From Siphlonurus alternatus (taxonomy: Eukaryota > Arthropoda > Insecta > Ephemeroptera > Siphlonuridae), in assembly GCA_949825025.1 (NCBI GenBank), contig OX463781.1:34923537-34987536 (forward strand): 64,000 bases of DNA, written 5' to 3'. The notes under the pieces are model-generated. The model saw only the letters and a program-made list of their open reading frames with translations. It was not told the origin of the DNA and ran no database searches. Position numbers and translations under genes: made by a program. Below are positions 24,627-35,200 of the stretch, piece by piece; positions within the stretch are counted from its first letter, which is position 1, and every line of letters begins with the position of its first letter.

Positions 24627-25259
24627 GGTAGAGATAACGCCGAACAGCTGTTCGACGTACTCTAATCAAGGATTTTGTATGTATGGATAGGTGATGGTAC
24701 TGCCGTCGGTGAGGCACAGTCGTGAGGAGGAAGTGGGTGGCGGTTACAACAGTAACCAATGGGATGTCTGCCATCTTACGTTGGGGAACTTCCATACATT
24801 TACAATGCAGATGGTTGCGCTCGGTCGCCATCTTACGTTGGAGATTTGCCTCAGTAGCTCTAATGCTATTGGTATAGAGATAACCTATCCATACATACAA
24901 AATCCTTGACTCTAATTTGATAACATGTGAATCTTGGGAAATTCACAACAATTCTGAAATTTTGTTGAGAGGCAGATATTAGTGCCTAAAAGCCGTAGAA
25001 AAAGTTTCAAAACAATTTAACGAGTCGTTTTTTTATTATTATTTTTTTATTAAGTTCTTGGTTTGTCTCTATGGGAAAGCACTATGCTGAAAATTAAAGA
25101 AAATCGGCTCGTTAAATTGTTTTGAAATTTTTCTATGGCTTTTAGGCACTAATATCTGTCTCTCAACAAAATGTCAGAATTTTTGTGAATTTGACAGCTA
25201 ATGTTTACATGTTAATCAAAGGAGGGTACGTCAAACAGCTTTTGGGCATTATCTCTACC
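24627..25259. mobile_element. MITE family C copy 1 (TTAA target), interrupted
   Basis: GGTAGAGATAACGCCGAACA begins directly after TTAA (24623-24626), and the inverted end finishes before TTAA at 25260-25263. Both arms include the ATATTAGTGCCTAAAAGCC and GAGAGGCAGATATTAG segments seen in the 385-bp copies at 43031 and 55205. The extra length is accounted for by a hAT MITE inserted at 24667-24908. A TTAA duplication is characteristic of piggyBac and some Kolobok elements. No transposase is present. Confidence 0.88.
24667..24908. mobile_element. hAT MITE nested in the TTAA element, perfect 8-bp TSD
   Basis: TIR CAAGGATTTTGTATGTATGG is exactly inverted at the right end. ACTCTAAT is duplicated at 24659-24666 and 24909-24916. 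Removing the element and one copy restores a sequence that aligns with the uninterrupted family C copies (GACGTAATCCCC...GATTAACATG). The element is 242 bp, non-coding. Confidence 0.92.
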
Positions 25260-25308
25260 TTAAGTACATAAAAATTAATAGTGAGCTGGCCGCAGCTACA
25301 TTGCAGTA

Positions 25309-25718
25309 TTTTTTTTTTTTTTTTTTTACAAGGATACACCCCTAAGAGCCTACAGCTCGCGGCGGGGTACTGGGTAGGGATAAGGTATATTATAGGGAAT
25401 GGATAGTGGCCACGGCCTGCATGCTTACGCGTCCCAGCATTCGCTGAGGTGAGACTGTGGGAACCGTGGAAAACCTCAGTCAGGACGGACACCTCTACTT
25501 TTTCTCAATGGACCATGCAAAGCGATGTCCAAAGCCTGGTGAACCACACACAAGTGCGTCACTGCACTGGGTGGAAAGCGAGACGAATTTACCCCAGGGA
25601 GGGAGCAGCGTATTTTTTACTTGAAATGGTCACCCATCCAAGTACTAACCACGCTCGACGTAGCCTGACTTCGGTGATCTAACAAGAACCTGTCAATGCA
25701 CTGCGCCACGCCACCTCA
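25309..25718 (-). repeat. SINE with tRNA-like A box and 5S rRNA-like segment
   Basis: Read on the minus strand, the head contains TGGCGCAGTG (25708-25699), which fits a pol III A box. It then has GATCACCGAAGTCAGGC and GTGGTTAGTACTTGGATGGG at about 25680-25629, which closely match the internal promoter region of eukaryotic 5S rRNA. The element ends in a 19-base A tail (T-run at 25309-25327). An internal pol III promoter plus an A tail and roughly 410-bp length identify a SINE, plausibly of the 5S-derived SINE3 class or a tRNA/5S chimera. The surrounding frames on both strands are not genes. No clear target duplication was found. Confidence 0.78.
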
Positions 25719-25736
25719 GTTTTATGTTTATCATAA

Positions 25737-26215
25737 TACATTCACATCACGGTGTTTAATTCGAATTCTTTGACGACGCCTTAAAAATAACATTATCTGT
25801 CGTAAACGAATATACATATTTTAAACACCGTCATATGAATGTATAGTAAAGTGTAATGTGTATGTTGTACTGACATACACATTACACTTTCATCGTGCCA
25901 TCATCCTCTTTTTTCTAATGTGAAGTTTCATCATTTTTGACGTTCAGTGCCCCTATTATATGTGTAATATTAATATATTTATTAAAATAAAAAAGATTTT
26001 CTGATTTGATATTTCTTGACTTTTTTTTAGTTAGATAAATTCTAACAATGAAGACACTAAAGTTTCAGTCTATCACAAGCGAGATAGGTATAGTACCATA
26101 TAGTCTTCTATTGAAGCTCTCAGATAGAAGACTATACATGGTTATAATTCTTATATTGCAGTTATAATAATAATGTCATTGAGCTCTACACAAGGCCTTG
26201 TGTAGAGCTCAATGA
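25737..26215. repeat. Cluster of four hairpins/palindromes
   Basis: Arms 25737-25759 and 25821-25843 pair over 23 nt with two mismatches. Arms 25848-25865 and 25873-25890 pair perfectly over 18 nt around a 7-nt loop. Arms 26099-26111 and 26124-26136 pair perfectly over 13 nt. Finally, 26176-26215 is a perfect 40-bp palindrome with half-site TCATTGAGCTCTACACAAGG. The function is unknown. Confidence 0.75.
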
Positions 26216-28240
26216 ATAATGTATATTTTATTGAGCAGCAACAGACAAAATAAATGTCAATATAGTCAGTGTATAATATATGTTAAAGTTATATGTTGAC
26301 CTTCAACTTTTATTTTTTTTAAATACTAATATGCTGGGAAATAATGAACTAATGGATCTAAGTAGAGGCTCTTATTTTTAAAAGAAATAATACACAAGAA
26401 ACCCAACAGAAAGTTTATTAGAACATATATATGCATATATTATGCTCTGTAGGCTGCAGCCTACCAGACTAGAGGAAACTACTAATATTTATGAATGCTA
26501 TGATAATTCTATAAAATCGAAGGTATTAATTATGTTAATTGTCCAGATAAATTAAGCATGGCCTTTTTCTAAAAATAATTTTTAGACTCCTATTTTTTTA
26601 ATTGTGGAATAGGAAATTTATTTTTATTATACTGGATAGAGGTAAACTTTATGCAGACATTATGTGCAAGATTCAATGCTATATATAAAACCTGACTTTG
26701 GCATTTCTATCTAGTTAAAATAGGTAAAATCAGAAAATAATAGTTGTAAACATGAAGAAATAATAATTTTTCCATGGCTGTAAGCCTGCAAGTGACACAC
26801 CCCCTTTTCCATCTTCAAATTCAAGTAAACCTGGCAACGCTGTACTGACTTTAGTTCTCAAGTTTCCGCAGAAAAGCGCCAAATTTCTCGAGTTGTTTTA
26901 GCTATATATTTAAATTTTACAATGCCAGGAAAGGAAATATTATGTTCATTAAATGCAGAAAAAATTATTACACCTAAATATGAACATAGCTAAAGGTAAA
27001 TCTTAACGTAACTCTCATAAGTTCAGTTTTTTTGCCGGTCGCCATGCTAAAAGATAGGGGTGTGGGAACACTTGAAGCCTCTATTGACCGCGCTGAGTCC
27101 GAATTTTCAAGAATTTTTAGTCTCCGACAAAAATTGGAGCCAGGGGGGCCAAAACACCTGTTTTTCTTCATTAAACATATAATATACCATGTGAAATGCA
27201 TATAAATATGAAAGTATTGCCGCCACGGCTTTACAAATTTAAAGTATGATAATGTTATGATGTGGGCATGTAATAGCCTCTATTTGACAACTTTTAAGCC
27301 CATAAGCACGCCTCCATCACGTTTCTTTCTATGGAAACCACTGTACTTTTATAGCTTTTGGATGACATGCGGCGCCGGCTTTCGAGAAGGCGTGAAACAT
27401 CACAGGGTGATGAAAATCACCATGAACCTTCGTTTTAATGTCCTCTAACATAAAAATGTCGATTTGCGAAAATCGGATAAAAATTGACCGTTTTTCGCGT
27501 GAATTTTGAATTTTTTACCAAATTTCATGATGTATGCAAAAATATAGGAAAATGGTCAAAAAAATAAAATTTTGAGATGAGCATCATTTCCCACTATATT
27601 GACCACGCTGAGTCCGAATTTTTAAGAATTTTTAGTCTCCGACAAAAATTGGAGCCAGGGGGGCCAAAACACCTGTTTATATTCAATATACATATAATAT
27701 ACTATGTTTTATGCATGAAAATATGAATCTATCGCTGCCACGGCTACACAAATTTTAAGTATGATAATGTTATGATGTGGGCATGTAATAGCCTCTATTT
27801 GACAACTTTTAAGCCCATAAACACGCCTCCATCACGTTTCTTTCTATGGAAACCACTGTACTTTTATAGCATTTAGATGAAATGCGGCGCCGGCCCTGGA
27901 GAGGGCATGAAACATCACAGGGTGATGAAAATCACCGCATGAACCTTCGTTTTAATGTCCTCTAATATAAAAATGTTGATTTGTGAAAATCGGATAAAAA
28001 TGGACCGTTTTTCGCGGGAATTTCGAATTTTTTTCAAAATTTCATGATGTATACTATGCAATAATATAGCAAAATCGACAAAAAAATAAAAATTTAAGAT
28101 GAGTGTCATTTTCCACTATATCAACCACGCTGAGTTCGAATTTTCATGAATTTTTACTCTCGGACCAAAACTCGAGCCAGGGGGGCAAAAACACCATTTG
28201 GTTTTATTGTCAATATAATTGCCGTGATTTTATGCATGTT

Positions 28241-28433
28241 TTTATAATAAAAGGAATGTGTAAACGGGCTGACTTGAGTGGTGTGACCCGTCCCATGTAA
28301 AATTAACCCAGGAACTTGAATTTGACCAAATAAAAGACCGGAAGTGGACAGGGGAGGCGGGAAATTCAAATTTTGGTCAACATTTCATATATATTATGTT
28401 TTTATGGTGTTATCAGTGTCGTTTGAGTAAACC
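28241..28433. other. Spacer between the two satellites
   Basis: There is no coding sequence. CAAATTTTGGTCAA at about 28365-28380 is a partial inverse of TTGAATTTGACCAAATAA at 28315, suggesting a minor inverted repeat. Confidence 0.4.
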
Positions 28434-30822
28434 GTTGCGGACGAACTCTGGACTGTTGATTGTCGGTTCCATGGCAACCGATTGTTTTGTTTGTTGGGCG
28501 ACCGGTAAATTCAAATATTTTTAAATTCTCGCCGGCCGCAGTTGACGTTCTTCGACGTTTTACTCAACTTTTTGACATTTTAAGGTAAAGATTAATATTG
28601 TGTATTTTTTAATGACTTCAAACTTTATTGAGCATTGATATTTTATATTTTAAACCACTGACCGCTACCAGGTTCCTCTGATAAGCCCCTTTCGCTTTTC
28701 GGTTTCCCGGTTTCATCCGATTAAAAAGCTTTCTTTCATACCCAACAAGGCCACACACGGGTGAACCCTCAGGCCGTGGCTGTGCCTTGGTACAGCTTGC
28801 GGCCGTAACACAACCACATATGTTTCCTTTAAGTGGGAGCACACAGCCACCCGCGAGACCGCACTCTGCCGAGTATTTCGTTGCGGACGAACTCTGGACT
28901 GTTGATTGTCGGCTAAATGGCAACCGGTTGTTTTGATTGTTGTGTGACCGGTAAATTCAAACATTTTTAAATTCTCGCCGGCGACCGTTGACGTTCTTCG
29001 ATCTTCTACTCAACTTTTCATCATTTCAAGGTATAAAAGATGAACGTTATGTATTTTTTTATTGACTTCAAACGTTATTGAGCATTGATATTTTATATTT
29101 TAAAGCAGTGACCGCTACCAGGTTCCTCTAATAAGCCCCTTTCGCTTTTCGGTTTCCCGGTTTCATCCGATTAAAAAGCTTTCTTTTCATACCCAACAAG
29201 GCAACAGACGGGTGTACCTTCAGGACGTGGCTGTGCCTTGGAACAGCGTGCGGCCGCAACACAACCACATATGTTTCCTTTAAGTGGGAGCACACAGCCA
29301 CCCGCGAGACCGCACTCTGCGGAGTAGTTTTTTGCGGACGGACTATCGACTGTTGATTCTCGGCTCCATGGCAACCGGTTGTTTTGATTGTTGTGTAACC
29401 GGTAAATTCAAATATTTATGAACTCTCGCCGGCCGCAGTTGACGTTCTTCGACGTTTTACTCAACTTTTTGATATTTTAAGGTAAAGATGAACGTTATGT
29501 ATTTTTTTATTGACTTCCAACTTTATTGCACATTGATATTTTATATTTTAAACCAGTGACCGCTACCAGGTTCCTCTGATAAGCCCCTTTCGCTTTTCGG
29601 TTTCCCGGTTTCATCCGATTAAAAAGCTTTCTTTCATACCCAACAAGGCCACAGACGGGTGTACCCTCAGGGCGTGGCTGTGCTTTGGGACAGCGTGCAG
29701 CCGCAACACAACCTCATATGTTTTCTTTAAGTGGGAGCGCACAGCCACCCGCAAGACCGCACTCTGCCGAGTGTTTCGTTGCGGACGGACTCTCGACTGT
29801 TGATTCTCGGCTACATGGCAACCGGTTGTTTTGATTGTTGTGCGACCGGTAAATTCAAATATTTTTAAACATTCGCCGGCCGCCGTTGACGTTCTTCGAC
29901 GTTTTACTCAACTTTTTGACATTTTAAGGTAAAGATGAATATTGTGTAATTTTTATTGACTTCCAACTTTATTGCACATTGATATTTTATATTTTAAACC
30001 AGTGACCGCTACCAGGTTCCTCTGATAAGCCCCTTTCGCTTTTCGGTTTCCCGGTTTCATCCGATTAAAAAGCTTTCTTTCATACCCAACAAGGCCACAG
30101 ACGGGTGTACCCTCAGGGCGTGGCTGTGCCTTGGGACAGCGTGCGGCAGCAACACAACCACATATGTTTTCTTTAAGTGGGAGCGCACAGCCACCCGCGA
30201 GACCACACTCTGCCGAGTATTTTTTTGCGGACGAACTCTCGACTGTTGATTCTCGGCTCAATGGCAACCGGTTGATTTGTTTGTTGTGTGACCGGTAAAT
30301 TCAATCATTTTTAAATTCTCGCCGGCCGCCGTTGACGTTCTTCGACGTTTTACTCAACTTTTCATCATTTCAAGGTAAAGACCAATATTGTGTATTTTTT
30401 GTTGACTTCAAACTTTATTGCACATTGATATTTTACATTTTAAACCAGTGACCGCTACCAGGTTCCTCTGATAAGCCCCTTTCGCTTTTCGGTTTCCCGG
30501 TTTCATCCGATTAAAAAGCTTTCTGTCCTACCCAACAAGGCCACAGACGTGTGTACCCTCGGGGCGTGGCTGTGCCTTGGGACAGCGTGCGGCCGCAACA
30601 TAACCTCATATGTTTCCTTTAAGTGGGAGCGCACAGCCACCCACGAGACCGCACTCTGCCGAGTAGTTTTTTGCGGACGAACTCTCGACTGTTGATTCTC
30701 GGTTCCATGGCAACCGGTTGTTTTGATTGTTGGGCGACCGGTAATTTCAAATATTTTCAAATTGTCGCCGGCGACCGTTGACGTTCTTCGACGTTCTACT
30801 CAACTTTTCATCATTTCAAGGT
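28434..30822. repeat. Tandem satellite, ~447-bp units, 5.3 copies
   Basis: The landmark (G/T)TTGCGGACG occurs at 28434, 28880, 29331, 29778, 30224 and 30670, giving periods of 446, 451, 447, 446 and 446 bp. Units share ATGGCAACCG, CGCCGGC, TTGACGTTCTTCGA, ACTCAACTTTT, AAGCCCCTTTCGCTTTTCGG and AAGTGGGAGC. The last unit stops after about 153 bp at TTTCAAGGTAA. A minus-strand frame of about 100 codons is open in units 1 and 4, truncated in unit 2 and shifted in unit 5. It has no recognisable domain, so I treat it as non-coding satellite. Confidence 0.92.
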
Positions 30823-32232
30823 AACTTTGACCCATAACATTTCAACATACACCCTACCCCACCTAAAATCACCTCAGGAACACGATTTTGAGGGTTTTTA
30901 AGACCTATTCTCAATACCTACGCCGCGAAATTCAAATTTTTGAGCTCATCACCCAACACCCACAACACCCAATGACCGTCGTCTCATTAAAATTGTCTTT
31001 CGTCTTTGCTCTTTGCTGTCTGTCAATTCGTGTTTGGTGAAAAATAAAAGCACCAGCACCGACACCAATAGCATTACCGAACACCAAGCACCGACCACCA
31101 CCGTTAGTATGGCCCCCCCGATTGTTAAGACAACTTGCAAGTTGTCCCCCCCCCCCGCTTGTTTATATTAGTATTTGTATATTAAATTCGTATTTGTAAT
31201 ACAAAATTTATTTATTTTTTATTTAATTTGACTACACGTATGTTCAAAAATCATAATCCTATTTTTTAGTTTACAATTCCTGCACTTGATTCTCTTAAAT
31301 AAGATTCATGCCTCAAATCACAGATTAATTAGCAGTCACCAATAATTTAGAATTTCTCTTTTTTATTTGAAAATATATAATCATTCGCACTAAAAATGCT
31401 TGAAGGCTGCCTAATTTGTAATAATTTGAGGCTCAGATCTCCTTAAGTATTTTGGGAGCGATTCCGCAAGCATTCAGGAGCGATTTAAAAAGCGTTTTTC
31501 TTACCTGGTATATGAAAATTGCTTCTTAAGAAAACGCTTCTTAAATAGCTCCTTAACACTTGCTAAATCGCTTACTTTATCTCTTCCCTCGTAAAGAGGA
31601 CATGTAATGAAATAAAGTATAATAAATTATAAATTAATACAAATTAATTTATGATTAATTATACTTTACAAAAGGTCTTTTTTACAAGGGTTATCATCGG
31701 TGCAAACGGGATAACACACTATCGTATATTTAAAGACTGTACGTTCAGGACATCTATATATTGACATGGTTTGGTTCTTTTAATTTTAAAAGTAAAGATT
31801 ACATTCTACGACGCCTTCGACGGTATTTCCTTTTTTTGAGTGAAGTTTGGAAATATAAATATAGAACCTCAGGAAGTCACCCTGCACTAACAGCTAACAT
31901 TAATTCCTTTATTATAAATCAATGCATTAACTTATATTTGTAGTTATATGCAATGTACTTGATTTTTTTTAATTTATAACATTTTTTTAAACACCTAGCA
32001 AATTCTTAATATTGCTTTCAGTTTTCGAGAGACTGCATATTTTAAAGTATTTCGTGTCATATAGAGACCTTCGAGGCAAAATTTTAATTAAACATTTCTT
32101 TTAATAACAAATATATAATTATAAGTTATACAGGTTTCATGAAACATATTAATACTATACAGCAGTACTTTCAAAATCTCAATAAATTCAAGTATTTAAA
32201 AAAAAAAAACACAACTGACTTGTTAACAACAA
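30823..32232. other. Intergenic region downstream of the alpha-mannosidase gene
   Basis: No gene is recognised. It includes an ACACCAAGCACCGACCACC-type low-complexity stretch (about 31040-31100), a GACAACTTGCAAGTTGTC palindrome (31129-31146) followed by a C run, and AT-rich DNA. Confidence 0.5.
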
Positions 32233-32238
32233 TTTATT
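32233..32238 (-). terminator. Candidate polyadenylation signal of alpha-mannosidase
   Basis: TTTATT on the plus strand is AATAAA on the minus strand, 57 bases past the TAG stop codon (32297-32295). It is the first canonical hexamer downstream of the gene. Confidence 0.6.
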
Positions 32239-32294
32239 TTTTAAAAAATCAGTTAACAATGATCACAAATTAATGAATTTTTACATCCCACTCT

Positions 32295-35200
32295 CTAAGC
32301 CATCAAGGCGGTCAGAGCTGCAAACAACGCAAGGCAGATGGCGGGCCACATGACGGCAGCGCCACTGTCTATGACCCCGGTGCGTACCACGAACGTCCGG
32401 ATCTGCATAGGGTCGAGGGCCACGGCAAAGCGGTTCTCGGCGGTGGGCGACTTCTGGTGAGGGCGCTGCAGCTGCTGACTGTCCTGCTGCAGTCCATCAA
32501 CAGTCCACTCGAGACGCGAACTCTCCTCCAACCACTGGTTGCCGGCCAACGTGGTCTCGTGAGCAGAAATCACCAACACGTCAGTGAAGATATCCTGCGC
32601 ACGTCACAAAAGCACGTGGTAAAAACATGTGTCACAAACGTGGTGCTGATGCAGACAAATCTGTTTCTCGTACAACACGTGTAGTATACGAAGTTTTAAT
32701 AAATAAATCAATAAAATAACTTTATCTCATAATGTATATATTATATACTCTTGTTATAAGTATATGAAACCGTACATGACAAATACATTACATTTTAGAT
32801 CATTCACTCTACTGTATACGCCTGATGGGTAATTTCAGTTATTAATTTATTCTCGCCAAATACTGCGTTTTTTAGGACAAAAGTTTTTGTACCAATTTTT
32901 CAATTACATTTTGCGAATTGTAACAAATATTTTATATTTATTTTGTTGTGTGTAACCCGTTAATACATTTTTAGTTTATAAAGTTTAAAATTTCAATCGA
33001 AAAAACGTAGTTAACAACTTAAAAATATATTGATGGGTACTTAAAAAATTTAAAATATGTTATATAATCCAATATGTACTTGAAAGATTATTACAGAGGC
33101 CTTTTAAAAACATGCAGTGTTAATTTGATGAGAAGAAATTAAAAAAAAAAATTGCTTAATGCTTACCCATCTGCTGCCTGATGAAACATTGATTCATAAT
33201 TCACAATCCTTCCTTTAAAAAAAAAAAAAAAAATGAGACTGATCAGTAACTGCACATATTTTTTTTTATTTATTTTAGTGATTTATTGATTTAAATATTG
33301 ATGAAATATAATATTTATATGTATAGTATTTTATCTAATATTATTCTTAAAAGTATATTACAATGTGCCAATAAAATTATTATACCATCAAATGAAGCAC
33401 GAATGCATAGGATTACAGAACAATAAAATTAACCAATTAAAGTGAAACTATAAGGAGTGAGGTTCTTTTCTTTTTTTTTATTTCTTAAGAATTATTGTTA
33501 TTGAGTTAATGTAGATACTAGACTTGGTCGATGTTGAGAACTACTTTAAAAATTGTAGTAAACCTTAATTGTTAACATCATTTATTTATTTTAATAAAAA
33601 AATATATTATCTCTTTAGTTTTTGAGATTTTCGGCATTGAAAAATATCATTGTTTTAAACGTTGTGGCTATAATTATTCAATGAAATGTCAGCAAATTTT
33701 TTACACTAAAATTTAATTACTTAAAAACTAGACTAATTTTTGTTTTCACATCTATAATATAATCATGTAGCAGATTTTAACAATTATTTCGTCCTTTATT
33801 TTTTGGCTTAAAAATATTTTCAGTTTATTATACTATCCGAAAATAGTGAGCGATAATTATATTAATCCTTGATTGATCCTTAGTAATATATAAAACCTCG
33901 TGGTGCTTATTATATTCTAAGGCGACGATATGTATTTTTAGCACATATTTATGGTGTAATATAAATAGAAAATGCACAGATTTATTTAAAAAAACATGAG
34001 ATGAAAAATTCTTTATAAGAAAAACATTTTAGGTTAAATTGAAGGTCTGCGTAGAAAAACAATATTATCATGTAGCCAAGTGAAAGTTTAAACCAATTAT
34101 TTTGTTGATAAAAACAATTGAAACTTGAGCCGCTTCACTTCAATGTTTTATTTTCTACCATACATCACGTAATAGCCGCCAGGATCTTGATCTCCATGAC
34201 AAAGCTCTATGTTTATATAACTCTTTATTTAGAGCACGTGCCAACCTCACCAAAATCAATGACGTGAAATCAGCTCCACTCAAAATCTAAGCCCAGACGA
34301 GGGATGTTCAAATTCCGCCAAGAAAAGTAAAAGTTACGCAAGAAATTAACATATATTTTCTATCGTAAGGGTTGCTTAACTTTACGCAAATTCTTAATTG
34401 GCAGTATTTGCACACCTCCAAGCTTGCAGATTATCGTGATAGAGAGGATCAAAACCTTAATTAACTTAGACTATTTTCTTTCATGATTAAAACCTCTTGT
34501 CAACTTTTATATTTTAAAAGCCTTAAATAGTACATGAAATTGTAACTGAGTTTTGATGTTATATTATAAAGTTAGAAAAATAAATTGGCATATAAGTCTT
34601 TGATCAGCTACCACTGCATTTGATAAGATGAAAGGTAACAGTCTTTTCCAGCATACTGGCTTTCAATCTAAAATTGCTTGTATAATATATTTAATATTAC
34701 GTAATAAAATATGTACTTGTAACAACTACACATTAAAATTACATGAGATAAACGCGTACACAGGAATTCAATATCGACAATGGATTGCACAGATAAGAAG
34801 GTAGCCTATATTTCAATCTTTATATTGACTCATTAGCAGCCCCCGCTATTTTTTTTTTTTTAAACTGTGTACCGCAATCAGTAATATTATATTGTATATA
34901 TTCTATAATAATCCCACCTTGAGTGTGTTCGACTATTTTGAAAAGCAGTGTACATGATCATCCCACCTCGAGGTTGACGGAGGCAGGCAGCGAGAGGGTC
35001 GGGTCATCGGTTGTCTCAAAGAAGTGCTCCAGTCTCATCAGCAGCTCACTGCCTGTCCACGGCTCCAGCGTGAGCAGGTGCACGTTGTCCGGTAGCGCCG
35101 CCTTTAGCCCCGACCACTGTGTGTAAGAAAAACGTTGTCAGTAAGTCAACTATGATTTAAAGATCATAAAGCAATGTCCAGAACTGTTCGAAATCAGAAA

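Larger units (their letters stand above)
22451..27084. mobile_element. 4.6-kb composite TIR insertion splitting the satellite
   Basis: TAGAGGCTTCAAGT at 22451 is mirrored by ACTTGAAGCCTCTA ending at 27083. Beyond the TIR, both ends continue with related GTTCCCAC, CCCCATC and TTTTA words and an ATGG(C/G) motif, with indels. Other satellite units show the empty site as CACTATATTGACC, so these edges are real insertion borders. The duplication is a TA at most, depending on boundary choice. The interior holds later insertions (23493, 23851, 24339, 24627, 25309) and several hairpins. A possible exon-like stretch ending at a GTAAGT near 22890 is too weak to call. No transposase is recognised. Confidence 0.75.
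20290..28240. repeat. Satellite array of ~515-bp units, interrupted by two insertions
   Basis: Four units share TGCCACGGCT, the GATGTGGGCATGTAATAGCC segment, CACGCCTCCATCACGTTTC, TGCGGCGCCGGC, GATTTGCGAAAATCGGATAA and CGACAAAAATTGGAGCCAGG. The TGCCACGG landmark (CGCCACGG in unit 3) falls at 20347, 22068, 27221 and 27736. Subtracting the insertions at 20831-22031 and 22451-27084 gives periods of about 518, 519 and 515 bp, so the units were contiguous before interruption. A fifth partial unit ends near 28240. Short frames in the units (for example 20383-20574 and 27257-27448) are near-identical between units only because the DNA is, and show no domain. Confidence 0.9.

Noticed and set aside
25629..25680. 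Genuine 5S rRNA gene
   Set aside because: Only the internal portion matches; the 5' and 3' stem regions are replaced by unrelated sequence and an A tail follows, so it is a SINE.
25205..25682. Overlapping 95- and 77-codon frames
   Set aside because: They lie on the 5S-like SINE and the arm of the TTAA MITE.
28618..30760. Minus-strand frames of 67-104 codons in the 447-bp satellite
   Set aside because: Present because units are near copies; truncated or frameshifted in some units and without a known domain. Kept only as a finding.
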